DNA of 64,000 nt, from positions 1 to 64,000 of the forward strand of contig CAMWKZ010000002.1 of assembly GCA_947174945.1 (NCBI GenBank), in the 5' to 3' direction. Origin of the DNA: an uncultured Prevotellaceae bacterium. GTDB taxonomy: Bacteria; Bacteroidota; Bacteroidia; Bacteroidales; Bacteroidaceae. Shown in pieces: positions 53,929-63,806 of this stretch. The notes below the pieces were generated by a model. That model made no database searches, had not been told where the DNA came from, and saw only the letters and a program-made list of their open reading frames with translations. Made by a program: the position numbers and the translations under genes. Numbering within the stretch: position 1 is the first letter of the stretch; each line of letters starts with the position of its first letter.

Positions 53929-55284
53929 ATGAGCAAAAAGAAAAAAGACAAAGGGTACGAATCTGATTCGTATCCAAATATCCTAAGTGATATCGTTGCA
54001 GAATCTCAGATTCCTCTCATATTTCATGACAGGGACAGCAAGCAGGGAGTTCATAAGGTTCTGTCCCTGTTTTCTGGATGCGGTGGTATGGATTTAGGAT
54101 TTGAAGGTCATTTTATAGCCAGCAGGAAATCATTTGGCAATAACTCCCAGCTTGTGCATCATGTAATAGATGATGACTGGGTATTTTTGAAGAAAACCAA
54201 ATTTCAAACGGTTTTTGCCAATGATATTCTTCCAGCAGCTGAAATGGCATGGACGACTTATATGAGTCGCTTTGGGTATAGTGAGGGCATCTATCATTGT
54301 GCCAGTATCGTCGACTTAGTAAAAATGCACCAAGCTGGTGCAAAAGTATTTCCAGAAGATATAGATATTGTTACAGGCGGTTTTCCTTGTCAGGATTTTA
54401 GTGTGGCAGGCAAAAGACTTGGCTTTGATTCATCAAAAGATGATATGGGAAAACATCGTTCCGCTGACAAACCATCAGAAGAAAGTAGGGGTAAGTTATA
54501 TTTCTGGATGAAACAAGTTATTGACATTGCACGTCCTAAGATTTTTGTTGCGGAAAACGTAAAAGGTCTGGTAAATCTGGGTAATGTAAAAAACATTATT
54601 CAGCAGGACTTTGCCAGCGCTGGTGGTGGCGGTTATATCGTACTAAGTCCTCAAGTGCTCCATGCAGGTAATTATGGTATACCTGAATCGCGAGAAAGAG
54701 TTATTTTTATAGGTATCAGACGTGATGCGCTACAACCAGAGACCCTAAAAGTATTGGAATCAGATGTGATACCAAACAAATACAATCCATATCCCTATGC
54801 GACTCATGCTTGTACGGTAAAAAAAGATGGGCTACTTCCTCCCGTGACTACTTATGATGTTCTTAAAAATCTTCCAGAGCCCGAAGATTCTATAGACTTG
54901 TCACAACAAACATACTCGAAAGCAAAATATCTGCCTAATGGCAGCCAAGGACAAATAGAAATAAGACTTGACCGTATAGGCCCGACAATAAGGTCGGAGC
55001 ATCATGGAAACATAGAGTTTAGAAGGCTCTCTGCTGAACATGGTGGCAAACATATAGAAGAACTGGCAAAAGGAATGAAAGAACGAAGGTTAACGCCACG
55101 TGAATGTGCACTCATCCAGACCTTTCCGCCTGATTACCGTTTTGTGATGAAAAAGACAGGTTGTAGATACTTATTAAGTCCATCAAATGCTTATAAAATA
55201 ATAGGCAATGCTGTCCCACCTGTATTAGCTTACCGTCTTGCAATGCGTTTAGAAGAATTGTGGCCTTTATACTTTGGAGAATGA
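53929..55284 (+). CDS. DNA cytosine-5 methyltransferase
   Basis: ATG 53929 (MSKKKKDKGYE) is preferred; the upstream in-frame start at 53833 lies in the structured leader. The 451-aa enzyme has the full motif set: LSLFSGCGGMDLGFEG (motif I, residue 45 on), GGFPCQDFS with nucleophile C154 (IV), ENVKG (VI), RRLTPRECALIQTFP (IX) and IGNAVPPVLA (X). The region between VIII and IX reads the target, which I cannot predict. It overlaps the nuclease gene by 4 bases. Confidence 0.92.
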   Translation: MSKKKKDKGYESDSYPNILSDIVAESQIPLIFHDRDSKQGVHKVLSLFSGCGGMDLGFEGHFIASRKSFGNNSQLVHHVIDDDWVFLKKTKFQTVFANDILPAAEMAWTTYMSRFGYSEGIYHCASIVDLVKMHQAGAKVFPEDIDIVTGGFPCQDFSVAGKRLGFDSSKDDMGKHRSADKPSEESRGKLYFWMKQVIDIARPKIFVAENVKGLVNLGNVKNIIQQDFASAGGGGYIVLSPQVLHAGNYGIPESRERVIFIGIRRDALQPETLKVLESDVIPNKYNPYPYATHACTVKKDGLLPPVTTYDVLKNLPEPEDSIDLSQQTYSKAKYLPNGSQGQIEIRLDRIGPTIRSEHHGNIEFRRLSAEHGGKHIEELAKGMKERRLTPRECALIQTFPPDYRFVMKKTGCRYLLSPSNAYKIIGNAVPPVLAYRLAMRLEELWPLYFGE

Positions 55285-56399
55285 AAAAGCGAGAAGAAAA
55301 TATCATAGCAATTCACAATAGGAGCATAGACGAAGCCAACAAAGCCTTTGCTGAATTTATGCATATAGCAGAGGAATGCTTTAATGAAAAGTCGCATAAG
55401 AATCCTACGTTGTATAAGAATTGCTCACCATCAGAACTTGAAAAGATAGCAGAGAAAACCCTGAAAGACGTTTGTCCTGCAACACCTTTTAGAGAATCAG
55501 ACATCACATTGGTGGCTGGACACACTTTCCCTGATATTATGACGAGTAAGATGTATGGTGTTGAGGTCAAGTCTACTAATAAGGATAAATGGACTTCTAC
55601 GGGTAGTAGCATAGTTGAGTCAACAAGAAGCAAAGGTATGGAGAGAATATATATGTTGTTTGGCTGCTTAGGGAGTAATCCTCCAGCGTTTAGATGTAAG
55701 CCATACCAAGATTGTTTGAGTAATATTGCTGTAACCCATTCTCCACGTTATCTGATAGATATGACGCTAAAAGAAGAAGATAATATCTTCTCTAAAATGG
55801 CAACAAATTATGACACTTTCCGATTATTAGGCGAGGATGAAAAGATACAGAAAGTAAGACAATACTATATCCAAAGAGCAAAGAATGAACATAAGGTAAA
55901 AATGCCTTGGTGGATGGGAGAAGCCGAAACAACAGATATCAGTTTATCCTTCTTTAATGATTTGACTACGGAAGAAAAGGAAAACTTAACCATCAGAACA
56001 TACATTCTTTTTCCGTCTATCTTTTCTAAAAACTCTTCATTAGGATATAAAGAGGTTGCTTTATGGCTGTGTAACCATTATTCATTGCTTTGTTACAATA
56101 TGCGTGATTCTTTTTCAGCAGGCGGCAAGATGACAATGTTAAATGGTAAAAAATTAGAGAAGCCATATCCGCAAGTAGTAAGGCGACTACTTGAGTATCG
56201 CAAGCAGATAGAATGCTTACTGAAGCACCCAGATACGGATTTACTAAAAGACATAAAGGAATACTGGGACTTCCCTTATAAGCATCAAGAACTTTATGAT
56301 ACATGGAAATCTCTGATGGTAAGAGCTTTTAAAGGAAATCCAGAGTTGAAGGATATTCCTATAGGGACATTAATCGAAACTTGTGCACAGCCTTTCTGA
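55281..56399 (+). CDS. Type II restriction endonuclease, PD-(D/E)XK type
   Basis: The start within the methyltransferase stop codon (ATGA) gives a 372-aa protein. The catalytic motif is P84-D85 ... E95-V96-K97 (FPDIMTSKMYGVEVKSTNK). Function as the cognate nuclease is inferred from this motif and the coupled methyltransferase. No broader family is recognised. Codon use is rich in AAA, AAT and TTT, unlike the flanking pectin and men genes, suggesting horizontal acquisition of the pair. Confidence 0.85.
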   Translation: MKKREENIIAIHNRSIDEANKAFAEFMHIAEECFNEKSHKNPTLYKNCSPSELEKIAEKTLKDVCPATPFRESDITLVAGHTFPDIMTSKMYGVEVKSTNKDKWTSTGSSIVESTRSKGMERIYMLFGCLGSNPPAFRCKPYQDCLSNIAVTHSPRYLIDMTLKEEDNIFSKMATNYDTFRLLGEDEKIQKVRQYYIQRAKNEHKVKMPWWMGEAETTDISLSFFNDLTTEEKENLTIRTYILFPSIFSKNSSLGYKEVALWLCNHYSLLCYNMRDSFSAGGKMTMLNGKKLEKPYPQVVRRLLEYRKQIECLLKHPDTDLLKDIKEYWDFPYKHQELYDTWKSLMVRAFKGNPELKDIPIGTLIETCAQPF

Positions 56400-56478
56400 A
56401 TTAGACCTAATATGCAAAAAGGTGGAATAAATAACAAAATATACGCCTCCCAAAAGAGGTGTGTATCTATTACTCAGC

Positions 56479-56611
56479 CTCCAGTATCTCCTTCGGGTTG
56501 CTTTAGTATCTGTTTCGAGGTGCTCCAGTATCTGTTTACTGGGGTAAACAGATACTGGAGCAGGTCAATGTAGATACTCGAGCAACCCGAAGGAGATACT
56601 GGAGGCTGAAA
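56479..56611. repeat. 22-bp-period intergenic array, locus b2 (6 units, giant inverted repeat)
   Basis: Six units start at 56479, 56501, 56523, 56546, 56568 and 56590, all 22 bp except the third (23 bp), the same layout as locus b1. The outer arms (56474-56502 and 56581-56609) are a perfect 29-bp inverted repeat. The central arms (56522-56539 and 56544-56561) are a perfect 18-bp one. Cores are AGTATCT on the left and AGATACT on the right. It lies between convergent genes. Confidence 0.92.
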
Positions 56612-56653
56612 CGATAGTTTATATCGCCTAAATTGATGGAAAACTCTGGCTGA

Positions 56654-59635
56654 TTAGAAGCGGCGACCACCTCCGAAACCGCCACCATGACCACGACCGC
56701 CAGGGCCGCCGGGACCTCCGAATCCTCCACGGCCGGGACCACCGGGGCCAGGGCCGCCCATGCCGGCACGACCGGCCTTGCCACCAAAGAGATTCAGGCG
56801 ATAGATGGCGTGCAGCATGGCATAGCTCGTAATGGCGTTATACTCAGTATCACTGCGCTGCATGGCTGAGATGGCACGGCTGAACGTAGACTGCTGGTGC
56901 AGGATGTCATACATCTGGAAGGTCAGCGTCAGTGCATTGCCACGCAGGAACGACTGCGACACCTGTGCATTCCAGATGAGCTCGTTGGTGTTCATCGACG
57001 CATCGTTGTAACCACGGCGGCTGTTCATGTTCAAACCTGATGACAGCTGGGTGCCCCAAGGAGCCGTCAGCATCATGTTGGCACCATAGGAGAATGTCCA
57101 CGTATCCAAATTGTTATTGGTCTGCAACTCGCTGCGGGCATGGAGGTATTCCAAAGAACCGTTCAGCTCGAACTCCAGCCAGTCGTTACGGTAGCTGGCA
57201 GCCACTCGCTCGCTCAGTGTCGTATTGCGCGTGGTCGACTTTTCCGAATTGGCATTACGGCCTACGCTGACATAGCCCACGTTGTTGGCATAGCGCAGCG
57301 TCGTAAACGTATTGACGTTGAAGTAGGCAGCCGAGTCAAGTGCAGTGTTAAACATAAGCATACCAAAGGCATTCCAGTTACCGTTGATGTTCTCCGGCCT
57401 CGTAGTACGGGCACCCGTCTGCACATTGTACGTCACCATGTTCGATACAGCATTGCTCGTGGTCGAGAAGTTCAGGTGAGCCATGATGCTACGCTGGTGG
57501 TTCTGGAAATAGTTGTTGTAGAAGAGTCGGAAGTTCTGAGTGAACGAAGGCTTCAGCCCTGCATTACCCTGACGCACGTTCAGCGGGTTTGAGTCGTCCG
57601 TGATGTCGAGCAGGTCGGTCATGGACGGCTGGCTGGTGTTGCCACGATAGGTAAACCGCAACTGGCTTACGCGCGAAATCTTCCAGCGGAAGTCAGCCGT
57701 CGGCGACCAGTTCATCACACTGCGCTTGGTCACCGTGTCGGTGTTCTGATAACGGTAGGTCAGCTCCGAGGTCTGCGGAACAAACTGCACACCGACGTTG
57801 AGGTTGTAGTCCTTACGCACCACGCGCAGCATCATCTCTGCCGTATGGATATAGTTTTTATAATTGGAGTAGCGGCTCAGCGGCTGGCTCTTGGTGCTCT
57901 CCAAGTCGATGGGACCCAGCAGCGACAGATAGTCATCCCATCCGCGATAGCCCAAAACAACGTTAGAGAAGTCGATGCCCGTCTGCGTCAGGTCATAGGT
58001 ACCGCGGTCGCTCTTGGTGTACTTATACTGGAACTGATAGCTAAACTGCAGGTAAGTCTGTCGGTAGATAGGCTCGCTATAGGTTGCGCGCACGCTGTAG
58101 TCCCAGTTCTTGGTGGGAGTGACGGCATAGCGGTTGGCCTGATAGGTAGAGTCTATATACTGTCTTGGGGTCTGCGTACTGTCAACAATGAAGTACTGCA
58201 CGTAGTTGTTTGACACCGACCTGCTCAGGCCCTCACTGTAGTTGCCGCTCATTCTCAGCGTTACGTTACGTCCGTTGTTGCTCAGCCTGCGATTGATTTG
58301 CAACACGCCGCCAACGCTTTTCGAGTCGCTATACGACAGTCCGTTGTCTCTGTTTGTGTTCTTGACAATCGAGTCCGTATAGGCCAGCTGCTTGATTTGC
58401 GACAGGGGATTGGTAATGCCAGCAATGGCATAGGGGTCTGACCAAAACGTAGCACTGGTGCTATTGCTCAACCCGTCGCTCGAGTTGTAGCTGAACGTCG
58501 GGCGGAAATTGATGTTCCACAGCGTGTCAGGCATCCACTCTATGCGCATCTGCCCACTCCAGTTGTTAGAGCGCGACAGGTTTTTGCTCTGGCTGTTGCC
58601 AAACGATGACGACGTGCTGCTCATGAAGTCCTCCGTAGAGCGGCGCACCGTGGCATCGCCGTCACGATGATTCCAGCGAATGCTTCCGTCCAGCTTCAGA
58701 AGGTCTTTCTTCTCGTAGTTCAGGTTCACGCCCATCATCTTCGAGGCATTCAGTCCCTGACGGCCACCGCCTCCACGGCCTCCCGACGAGAAGCCCATGT
58801 CGTTGACATTGTTGCCATTGCCAAAGGTAAAGATCTTCAGGTCGTCTTTCATCCAACCAAACATGAGACGTCCGCTGTAGCGGTTCTTCGTACCAGCAGC
58901 CACATCGGCATTAAGCATCGTGCCCTTGTTCATGCCACGCTTGATGCCGAAGTCGAGCACGGTCTCCTCCTCGCCGTCGTCAATGCCGCTGACACGTGCC
59001 AAGTCGCTCTTCTGGTCGTATGCCCTCACGCGCTCAACGATGTTAGTGGGCAAGTTCTTCATGGCCGTCTTCGTATCGCCCGTCATAAACTCCTTGCCGT
59101 CCACCATGATTTTCTTCACTTCCTTGCCGTTGATGGTTATCTTGCCGTCGTCGTCCACCTGCGCACCCGGCAGTCGCTTCACCAGTTCCTCAACCACCGA
59201 GCCCTCAGGAGTCCGATAGGCCGAGGCATTATAGATAAACGTGTCAGCCTTCAGCGTCACCTTGGCAGCCTGTCCCGTCACGGTTGCCCCCTTCAGCATG
59301 ATGGCGTCAGTCTGGAGCTGGAGCTTGCCCAGTGCCGCATCCTTGTCGGCAGCCACCGCCACCCGCTTGGTGTAGGGCTTATATCCCACGCAGGTCACCT
59401 GCACGATGTACCTGCCTGCGGCAGGAGCCTTGATGCGGAACCGTCCCTCCAGGTCGGTTAGTCCTCCCACCACAAAGCTGCTGTCCGTCTTCAGCAGACG
59501 GATGCTCGCTTGTGCCAGCGGCTCTTGTGTGTCACTTTCCATTACGGTACCTGTGATGTGCTGTGCCTGTACCAGCACGGCCATCATCAGCAAAAGAGAA
59601 AATAGCGTCAGTCGTTTCATTGATTTCTTTAACAT
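56654..59635 (-). CDS. TonB-dependent outer-membrane beta-barrel protein with Gly-rich tail
   Basis: This 993-aa protein (a start at 59620 is also possible) has a signal peptide ending VQAQ. A carboxypeptidase-regulatory-like domain follows (about 25-105), then a plug-like region (TPEGSVVEELVKRLPGAQVDDDGKI) and a large barrel. It belongs to the outer-membrane beta-barrel family that lacks a SusD partner. The last about 40 residues are almost only Gly, Pro, Arg and Phe (GGPGRGGFGGPGGPGG). A second glycine cluster occurs at about 275 (FSSGGRGGGGRQG). Cargo unknown. Confidence 0.85.
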   Translation of the reverse strand: MLKKSMKRLTLFSLLLMMAVLVQAQHITGTVMESDTQEPLAQASIRLLKTDSSFVVGGLTDLEGRFRIKAPAAGRYIVQVTCVGYKPYTKRVAVAADKDAALGKLQLQTDAIMLKGATVTGQAAKVTLKADTFIYNASAYRTPEGSVVEELVKRLPGAQVDDDGKITINGKEVKKIMVDGKEFMTGDTKTAMKNLPTNIVERVRAYDQKSDLARVSGIDDGEEETVLDFGIKRGMNKGTMLNADVAAGTKNRYSGRLMFGWMKDDLKIFTFGNGNNVNDMGFSSGGRGGGGRQGLNASKMMGVNLNYEKKDLLKLDGSIRWNHRDGDATVRRSTEDFMSSTSSSFGNSQSKNLSRSNNWSGQMRIEWMPDTLWNINFRPTFSYNSSDGLSNSTSATFWSDPYAIAGITNPLSQIKQLAYTDSIVKNTNRDNGLSYSDSKSVGGVLQINRRLSNNGRNVTLRMSGNYSEGLSRSVSNNYVQYFIVDSTQTPRQYIDSTYQANRYAVTPTKNWDYSVRATYSEPIYRQTYLQFSYQFQYKYTKSDRGTYDLTQTGIDFSNVVLGYRGWDDYLSLLGPIDLESTKSQPLSRYSNYKNYIHTAEMMLRVVRKDYNLNVGVQFVPQTSELTYRYQNTDTVTKRSVMNWSPTADFRWKISRVSQLRFTYRGNTSQPSMTDLLDITDDSNPLNVRQGNAGLKPSFTQNFRLFYNNYFQNHQRSIMAHLNFSTTSNAVSNMVTYNVQTGARTTRPENINGNWNAFGMLMFNTALDSAAYFNVNTFTTLRYANNVGYVSVGRNANSEKSTTRNTTLSERVAASYRNDWLEFELNGSLEYLHARSELQTNNNLDTWTFSYGANMMLTAPWGTQLSSGLNMNSRRGYNDASMNTNELIWNAQVSQSFLRGNALTLTFQMYDILHQQSTFSRAISAMQRSDTEYNAITSYAMLHAIYRLNLFGGKAGRAGMGGPGPGGPGRGGFGGPGGPGGRGHGGGFGGGRRF

Positions 59636-59740
59636 TATATTACGCTTTTTATGACGTTCAGCGGATGGAAAAGTTTAACAACTCGGGAAGAAAATTGATG
59701 TATTATCGACAATTATCCGCTTTTTTATATACCAAATCCG

Positions 59741-59759
59741 CAAATTTATATTAATTTTG
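59741..59759. promoter_or_regulatory. Back-to-back promoter boxes of the outer-membrane gene and aroB
   Basis: On the plus strand TAATTTTG (59752-59759) lies 9 bases before the aroB ATG at 59769. On the minus strand TAAATTTG (59741-59748) points to the outer-membrane protein gene. The two boxes are only 3 bases apart, so polymerases on the two promoters would compete. Neither has a strong -33 element. Confidence 0.55.
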
Positions 59760-59768
59760 CACCTTGAA

Positions 59769-60815
59769 ATGATAGAACAACAGAAAGTAGTCATATCCCG
59801 AGACCTTGGGCACGTGCTCAAGAGTGCCGTTGCCGATTGCCCACACGACAAACTGTTCGTACTGACCGACGAGACCACCGAGCGGCTGTGCCTGCCCGTG
59901 ATAGCGGGCTACGAGTGCATGGGCGGAGCGCAACACATCGTGATTGGAGCCACCGATACCCACAAGACACTCGACACGCTAAGCCACGTATGGAGCGAAC
60001 TGCAGCGCATGGGAGCCACGCGCCACTCGCTGCTCATCAATCTGGGTGGCGGCATGGTGACCGACTTGGGCGGCTTTGCAGCCTCGACCTTCAAGCGGGG
60101 ACTGGCCTACATCAACATTCCCACGACGCTACTGTCGATGGTCGACGCATCGGTAGGCGGCAAGACGGGCATCAACTTCGGGGGCCTGAAAAACGAGATT
60201 GGCGTATTTAACAACGCCAACTGTGTCCTCCTTGACACCACCTTCCTGCGCACCTTAGACACGGAGAACGTGCTTTCTGGCTATGCCGAAATGCTGAAGC
60301 ACGGTCTTATCAGCAACGAACAGACATGGGCGGAGCTGATGAGCTGGGAGTTTGGAGGGCTTGAAGAACTGGGCGAGCTCGTAGAAAAGAGCGTAGCCGT
60401 CAAGCAGCGCATCGTCACCGAAGACCCCACGGAGCACGGCATCCGCAAGGCCCTGAACTTAGGGCATACGGCAGGCCACGCCTTCGAGTCGCTGGCACTG
60501 GAGCGCAAGCCCGTGCTGCACGGTTATGCCGTGGCCTACGGACTGGTGGTCGAGCTGTACCTCAGCTGCGTCAAGACGGGTTTCCCACAGGACAAGATGC
60601 GCCAGACGGTCAGCTTCGTCAAGGAGCATTACGGTCGGATGGCCATTACCTGCGACGACTATCCGCAACTAATCGAACTGATGCACCACGACAAGAAGAA
60701 CGTGGGACAGGATATTAACTTCACGCTGCTGGGCGGCATTGGCGACATTCGCATCAACCAGACGGCGACGGAAGACGAGATAAAAGACGCTCTGGACTTC
60801 TACAGAGAGTATTAG
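59769..60815 (+). CDS. aroB: 3-dehydroquinate synthase
   Basis: ATG 59769 (MIEQQKVVISRDLG) gives a 348-aa enzyme of the shikimate pathway that turns DAHP into 3-dehydroquinate using NAD and zinc. Motifs: GGGMVTDLGGFAASTFKRG, PTTLLSMVDASVGGKTGIN, and the zinc-site block LGHTAGHAFE with HGYAVAYG. Its promoter box ends 9 bases before the ATG, so the mRNA leader would be very short. It feeds chorismate, the precursor used by trpE and the menaquinone genes of this window. Confidence 0.95.
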   Translation: MIEQQKVVISRDLGHVLKSAVADCPHDKLFVLTDETTERLCLPVIAGYECMGGAQHIVIGATDTHKTLDTLSHVWSELQRMGATRHSLLINLGGGMVTDLGGFAASTFKRGLAYINIPTTLLSMVDASVGGKTGINFGGLKNEIGVFNNANCVLLDTTFLRTLDTENVLSGYAEMLKHGLISNEQTWAELMSWEFGGLEELGELVEKSVAVKQRIVTEDPTEHGIRKALNLGHTAGHAFESLALERKPVLHGYAVAYGLVVELYLSCVKTGFPQDKMRQTVSFVKEHYGRMAITCDDYPQLIELMHHDKKNVGQDINFTLLGGIGDIRINQTATEDEIKDALDFYREY

Positions 60816-60850
60816 CAAGAAAACTACTACCTATTTAAATTACTAATAAC

Positions 60851-60890
60851 CAGGGTGGGGCTTATCCGTGAGGATGAGCCCCACCTGCTA
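60851..60890. terminator. Bidirectional terminator between aroB and menE
   Basis: A 14-bp stem (60854-60867 with 60872-60885, one G-T pair) has a GTGA tetraloop. T-rich bases follow on the plus strand. The menE stop codon lies inside the stem. Confidence 0.75.
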
Positions 60891-61869
60891 TTTTATCGGC
60901 TGCCATGCGCTCGGCTTCGGCGCGTGCAGGCTTGCCCGTCGGTGTCATGGGCAGGCGGTCAATGGTCAGGATGTGGCGCGGTTGCCAGTACTTAGGCAGC
61001 ACCCGACGGCAAACAGCCTGCACCTCGGTGGCACTGCCCTGCTCCATGAGCAGCACGACCGACTGGCCAAGCCGCTCGTCACGCACGCGCGTAATTAAAT
61101 AAGGTATAGACAAGTGGGGGCGCAACAGCCGCTCTACCTCCTCAGCCTGAATCTTGACACCGCCAGAGCAAATAACATTGTCCTTGCGACCGAGGATACG
61201 GAACGAGCCGTCAGCGCGCAGCTCGGCCATGTCGTTAGTCGCCAACGGGCCGTCGTGAACGGCAGGAGCATCAATCACCAAGCAGCCATCACTGGCCAGC
61301 GACACCTGCACACCATCGAAAGGAGTGTACCACTGGCTGGCCGCAGGGCCGTTGAGCCGGCGCAGGGCGATGTGCGACAGGGTTTCCGTCATGCCGTAGG
61401 TGCTCCACACGGCATGGGGGAAATCGCGCAAGGCCGCCTGCATAGCCTCGTCAACGGCTCCCCCACCTATCAGCAGATGTCGGACGGCACGCAGCCGCTC
61501 GCGCTCCGCAGGCACTTGCAAGGAGTTGTAGACCTGCAACGGAACCATTGCCGCAAGGTCAATCCGGGTAGCAGAAGGACAATGGGATGGGGAGAGCGGA
61601 TGGCCCGCAGGCTCGACACGCAGCAGTTGCAGTCCGCAGGTCAGGGCACGCACCACCATCATTTTGCCCGCAATGTAGTCGAGCGGCATACACAGCAGGG
61701 CGGTGTCGCCTGCCTTCAGGCCGAGGAAACGACACGTAATGCGTGCCGAAGCCTCCATGCGCCGCTTTTCCACAAGCATGGGCTTAGGCTTCCCCGTCGA
61801 GCCACTGGTATGCACCAGCAGCGTCGGGCTTTCGTCGTGCCACTCGGTCAGGAACGCTTCGTAATCCAT
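60862..61869 (-). CDS. menE: o-Succinylbenzoate-CoA ligase
   Basis: The start at 61869 (MDYEAFLTEWHDESP) gives a compact 335-aa adenylating enzyme that activates o-succinylbenzoate with CoA for menaquinone synthesis. Motifs: VHTSGSTGKPKPM (P-loop), YGMTETLSH, GRKDNVICSGGVKIQAEEVE and the final PTGKPAR lysine. It is shorter than the usual 450-aa MenE because the N-terminal subdomain is reduced, which is common in Bacteroidota. It overlaps menC by 22 bases. Confidence 0.88.
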   Translation of the reverse strand: MDYEAFLTEWHDESPTLLVHTSGSTGKPKPMLVEKRRMEASARITCRFLGLKAGDTALLCMPLDYIAGKMMVVRALTCGLQLLRVEPAGHPLSPSHCPSATRIDLAAMVPLQVYNSLQVPAERERLRAVRHLLIGGGAVDEAMQAALRDFPHAVWSTYGMTETLSHIALRRLNGPAASQWYTPFDGVQVSLASDGCLVIDAPAVHDGPLATNDMAELRADGSFRILGRKDNVICSGGVKIQAEEVERLLRPHLSIPYLITRVRDERLGQSVVLLMEQGSATEVQAVCRRVLPKYWQPRHILTIDRLPMTPTGKPARAEAERMAADKIAGGAHPHG

Positions 61870-62867
61870 AGCTGGTCGCCCCGTATCTCGAGCGGCATGG
61901 GTATGTTGTCGGTAAACAGCTGACCCGTGCCCAAGCCCTGAGGCATGGTGAGGGCATCGCCATAGAGCGCGCTGCACAACTGGGCAACGGCATTCAGTCC
62001 GACGTTGCTCTCCAGTGCCGAGGTGACCCACGACCCAATGCCCATGTCGCTGGCAATGTCAACCCACTCGCGCACACCCATCATGCCACCGTGCAACGAT
62101 GGTTTCAGGATGATGTAGGCGGGGCGGATGATGTTCAGCAGCTGGCGTTTCTGTCCGGGGTCGTTGACACCAATCAGTTCCTCGTCGAGGGCGATGCGCA
62201 GGGGCGCATCGCGGCACAGCTCCGCCATGTTGCCCCACTGGCCAGCCTTGATGGGTTGCTCAATGGAGTGTAGCGCGTATTGCGACAACAGCTCCAGTTT
62301 GTACAGGGCCTCGTCGTAGGGGAAAGCCCCGTTGGCATCGACGCGCAGCTGCACCTCACGGGGGCCGAAGCGCTGGCGGATGCGCTCAAGAAGCTCCAGC
62401 TCACGGGCGAAGTCGATGGCTCCAATCTTCAGTTTCACACAGCGGAAGCCCTGCTCCAGCTTCTGCTCAATGCGCTGTTGCATCTCGTCGAAGGTGCCCA
62501 TCCACACCAGCCCGTTGATGGGGATGCCCTGCTCGCCGCGACTGAACGGCGTGTCAAACAGCCGTTCACCGCTTTGCAGGTTGAGCATGGCGGTCTCCAA
62601 GCCGAACAGCATGGAGGGATAGTCGCGCATGGCCTCGTAATCTATTGCGCCCATCTGCTCCACCCCGTCGCAGAACCGTCGCAGCACCTCCGCATAGTTG
62701 GGGATGTCGTCGCAACTGAGGTCGGGCAACGGGGCGCACTCGCCGATGCCGACGGCTGCTCCGTCGGACACGCGGAGCAGCCATATCCTCCGCTCCGTAT
62801 AGACACCACGGCTGGTGCCTGCGGGCTGCCTGAAATGCAGCACTCGCTCTTCTATCTGTATACGCAT
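61848..62867 (-). CDS. menC: o-Succinylbenzoate synthase
   Basis: This 339-aa enolase-superfamily enzyme dehydrates SHCHC to o-succinylbenzoate. The catalytic lysine pair lies in CVKLKIGAID, the metal ligands in RVDANGAF, EQP and DEELIG, and the second lysine in ILKPSLHGGM. It lies 30 bases downstream of menB and overlaps menE. Confidence 0.9.
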   Translation of the reverse strand: MRIQIEERVLHFRQPAGTSRGVYTERRIWLLRVSDGAAVGIGECAPLPDLSCDDIPNYAEVLRRFCDGVEQMGAIDYEAMRDYPSMLFGLETAMLNLQSGERLFDTPFSRGEQGIPINGLVWMGTFDEMQQRIEQKLEQGFRCVKLKIGAIDFARELELLERIRQRFGPREVQLRVDANGAFPYDEALYKLELLSQYALHSIEQPIKAGQWGNMAELCRDAPLRIALDEELIGVNDPGQKRQLLNIIRPAYIILKPSLHGGMMGVREWVDIASDMGIGSWVTSALESNVGLNAVAQLCSALYGDALTMPQGLGTGQLFTDNIPMPLEIRGDQLWITKRS

Positions 62868-62897
62868 ATTGGCTCTTTCAGAACTACTTGTTCCCGA

Positions 62898-63719
62898 TTA
62901 TGGTATCTTGGGATATTGGTCGAAGTCGGGCTTGCGCTTCTCGAGGAAGGCCTTGCCACCCTCCTGCGCCTCGTCCAGAAAATAGTAGAGCATGGTAGCG
63001 TCGCCAGCCAGTTGCTGGATGCCCGCCTGACCGTCCAGCTCGGCATTCAGCCCAGCCTTTATCATACGCAGGGCGATGGGGCTGCGCTCCATCATCTGCT
63101 CGGCCCACGCCACACACTCGTCCTCCAGCTGGTCGAGGGGCACCACCTTGTTCACCATGCCCATCTCCTCGGCCTCCTTGGCCGTGTACTGACGGCAGAG
63201 GAACCATATCTCGCGGGCTTTCTTCTGACCGACGATGCGCGCCAGATAGCTGGCACCGAAACCCGCGTCGAAGGAGCCGACCTTGGGGCCCGTCTGCCCG
63301 AAGATGGCATTGTCGGAGGCTATTGTCAGGTCGCACACCAGATGGAGCACGTGACCGCCCCCGATAGCGTAACCGTTGACCATCGCGATGACGGGCTTCG
63401 GCAAGCGGCGTATCTGCATCTGCACGTCCAGCACCGACAGGCGGGGCACTCCCTCCTCGTCCACGTATCCGCCACGTCCCTTTACGTGCATATCGCCACC
63501 CGAGCAGAACGCCTTGTCGCCTGCCCCCGTGAGCAGCACCACGCGAATGTGCTGCATCTCGCGACACGCCGCAAAGGCCTGCGACAGCTCCAGCGTGGTG
63601 CGCGGTGTGAACGCATTGCGGTAGCGCGGGCGGTTGATGGTTATCTTGGCAATGCCCTGATACTCTTCGAAGATAATCTCCTCGAATTTCCTAATCTCTT
63701 TCCACTGTCTTTTCTCCAT
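62898..63719 (-). CDS. menB: 1,4-Dihydroxy-2-naphthoyl-CoA synthase
   Basis: This 273-aa crotonase-family enzyme forms the naphthoquinone ring. It shows the MenB pattern [16 protein letters not shown], the oxyanion-hole region [13 protein letters not shown] and [21 protein letters not shown]. It is the first gene of the operon menB-menC-menE, driven by the mirrored promoter at 63753-63784. menF, menD and menA are not in this window. Confidence 0.93.
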   Translation of the reverse strand: MEKRQWKEIRKFEEIIFEEYQGIAKITINRPRYRNAFTPRTTLELSQAFAACREMQHIRVVLLTGAGDKAFCSGGDMHVKGRGGYVDEEGVPRLSVLDVQMQIRRLPKPVIAMVNGYAIGGGHVLHLVCDLTIASDNAIFGQTGPKVGSFDAGFGASYLARIVGQKKAREIWFLCRQYTAKEAEEMGMVNKVVPLDQLEDECVAWAEQMMERSPIALRMIKAGLNAELDGQAGIQQLAGDATMLYYFLDEAQEGGKAFLEKRKPDFDQYPKIP

Positions 63720-63746
63720 ATAACTTGCTAATTCTTATCCTTTTAC

Positions 63747-63785
63747 TGACTGCGAAAGTACGAAAAAAAGTTCATTCAGCCAAAT
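63747..63785 (-). promoter_or_regulatory. menB promoter, left arm of a 39-bp inverted repeat
   Basis: On the minus strand: TTTG (63781-63784), a 20-bp spacer and TACTTTCG (63753-63760), a one-base variant of TAnnTTTG. The whole 39-bp arm is mirrored at 63907-63945 with one mismatch. It gives a short leader of about 30 bases for menB. Confidence 0.75.
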
Positions 63786-63806
63786 ATGCAACGGACTTCT
63801 TGTGGA

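Noticed and set aside
62280..63731. Long plus-strand frame (483 aa) opposite menC and menB
   Set aside because: It is a shadow of two strongly supported genes, with no domain and no promoter or start signal of its own.
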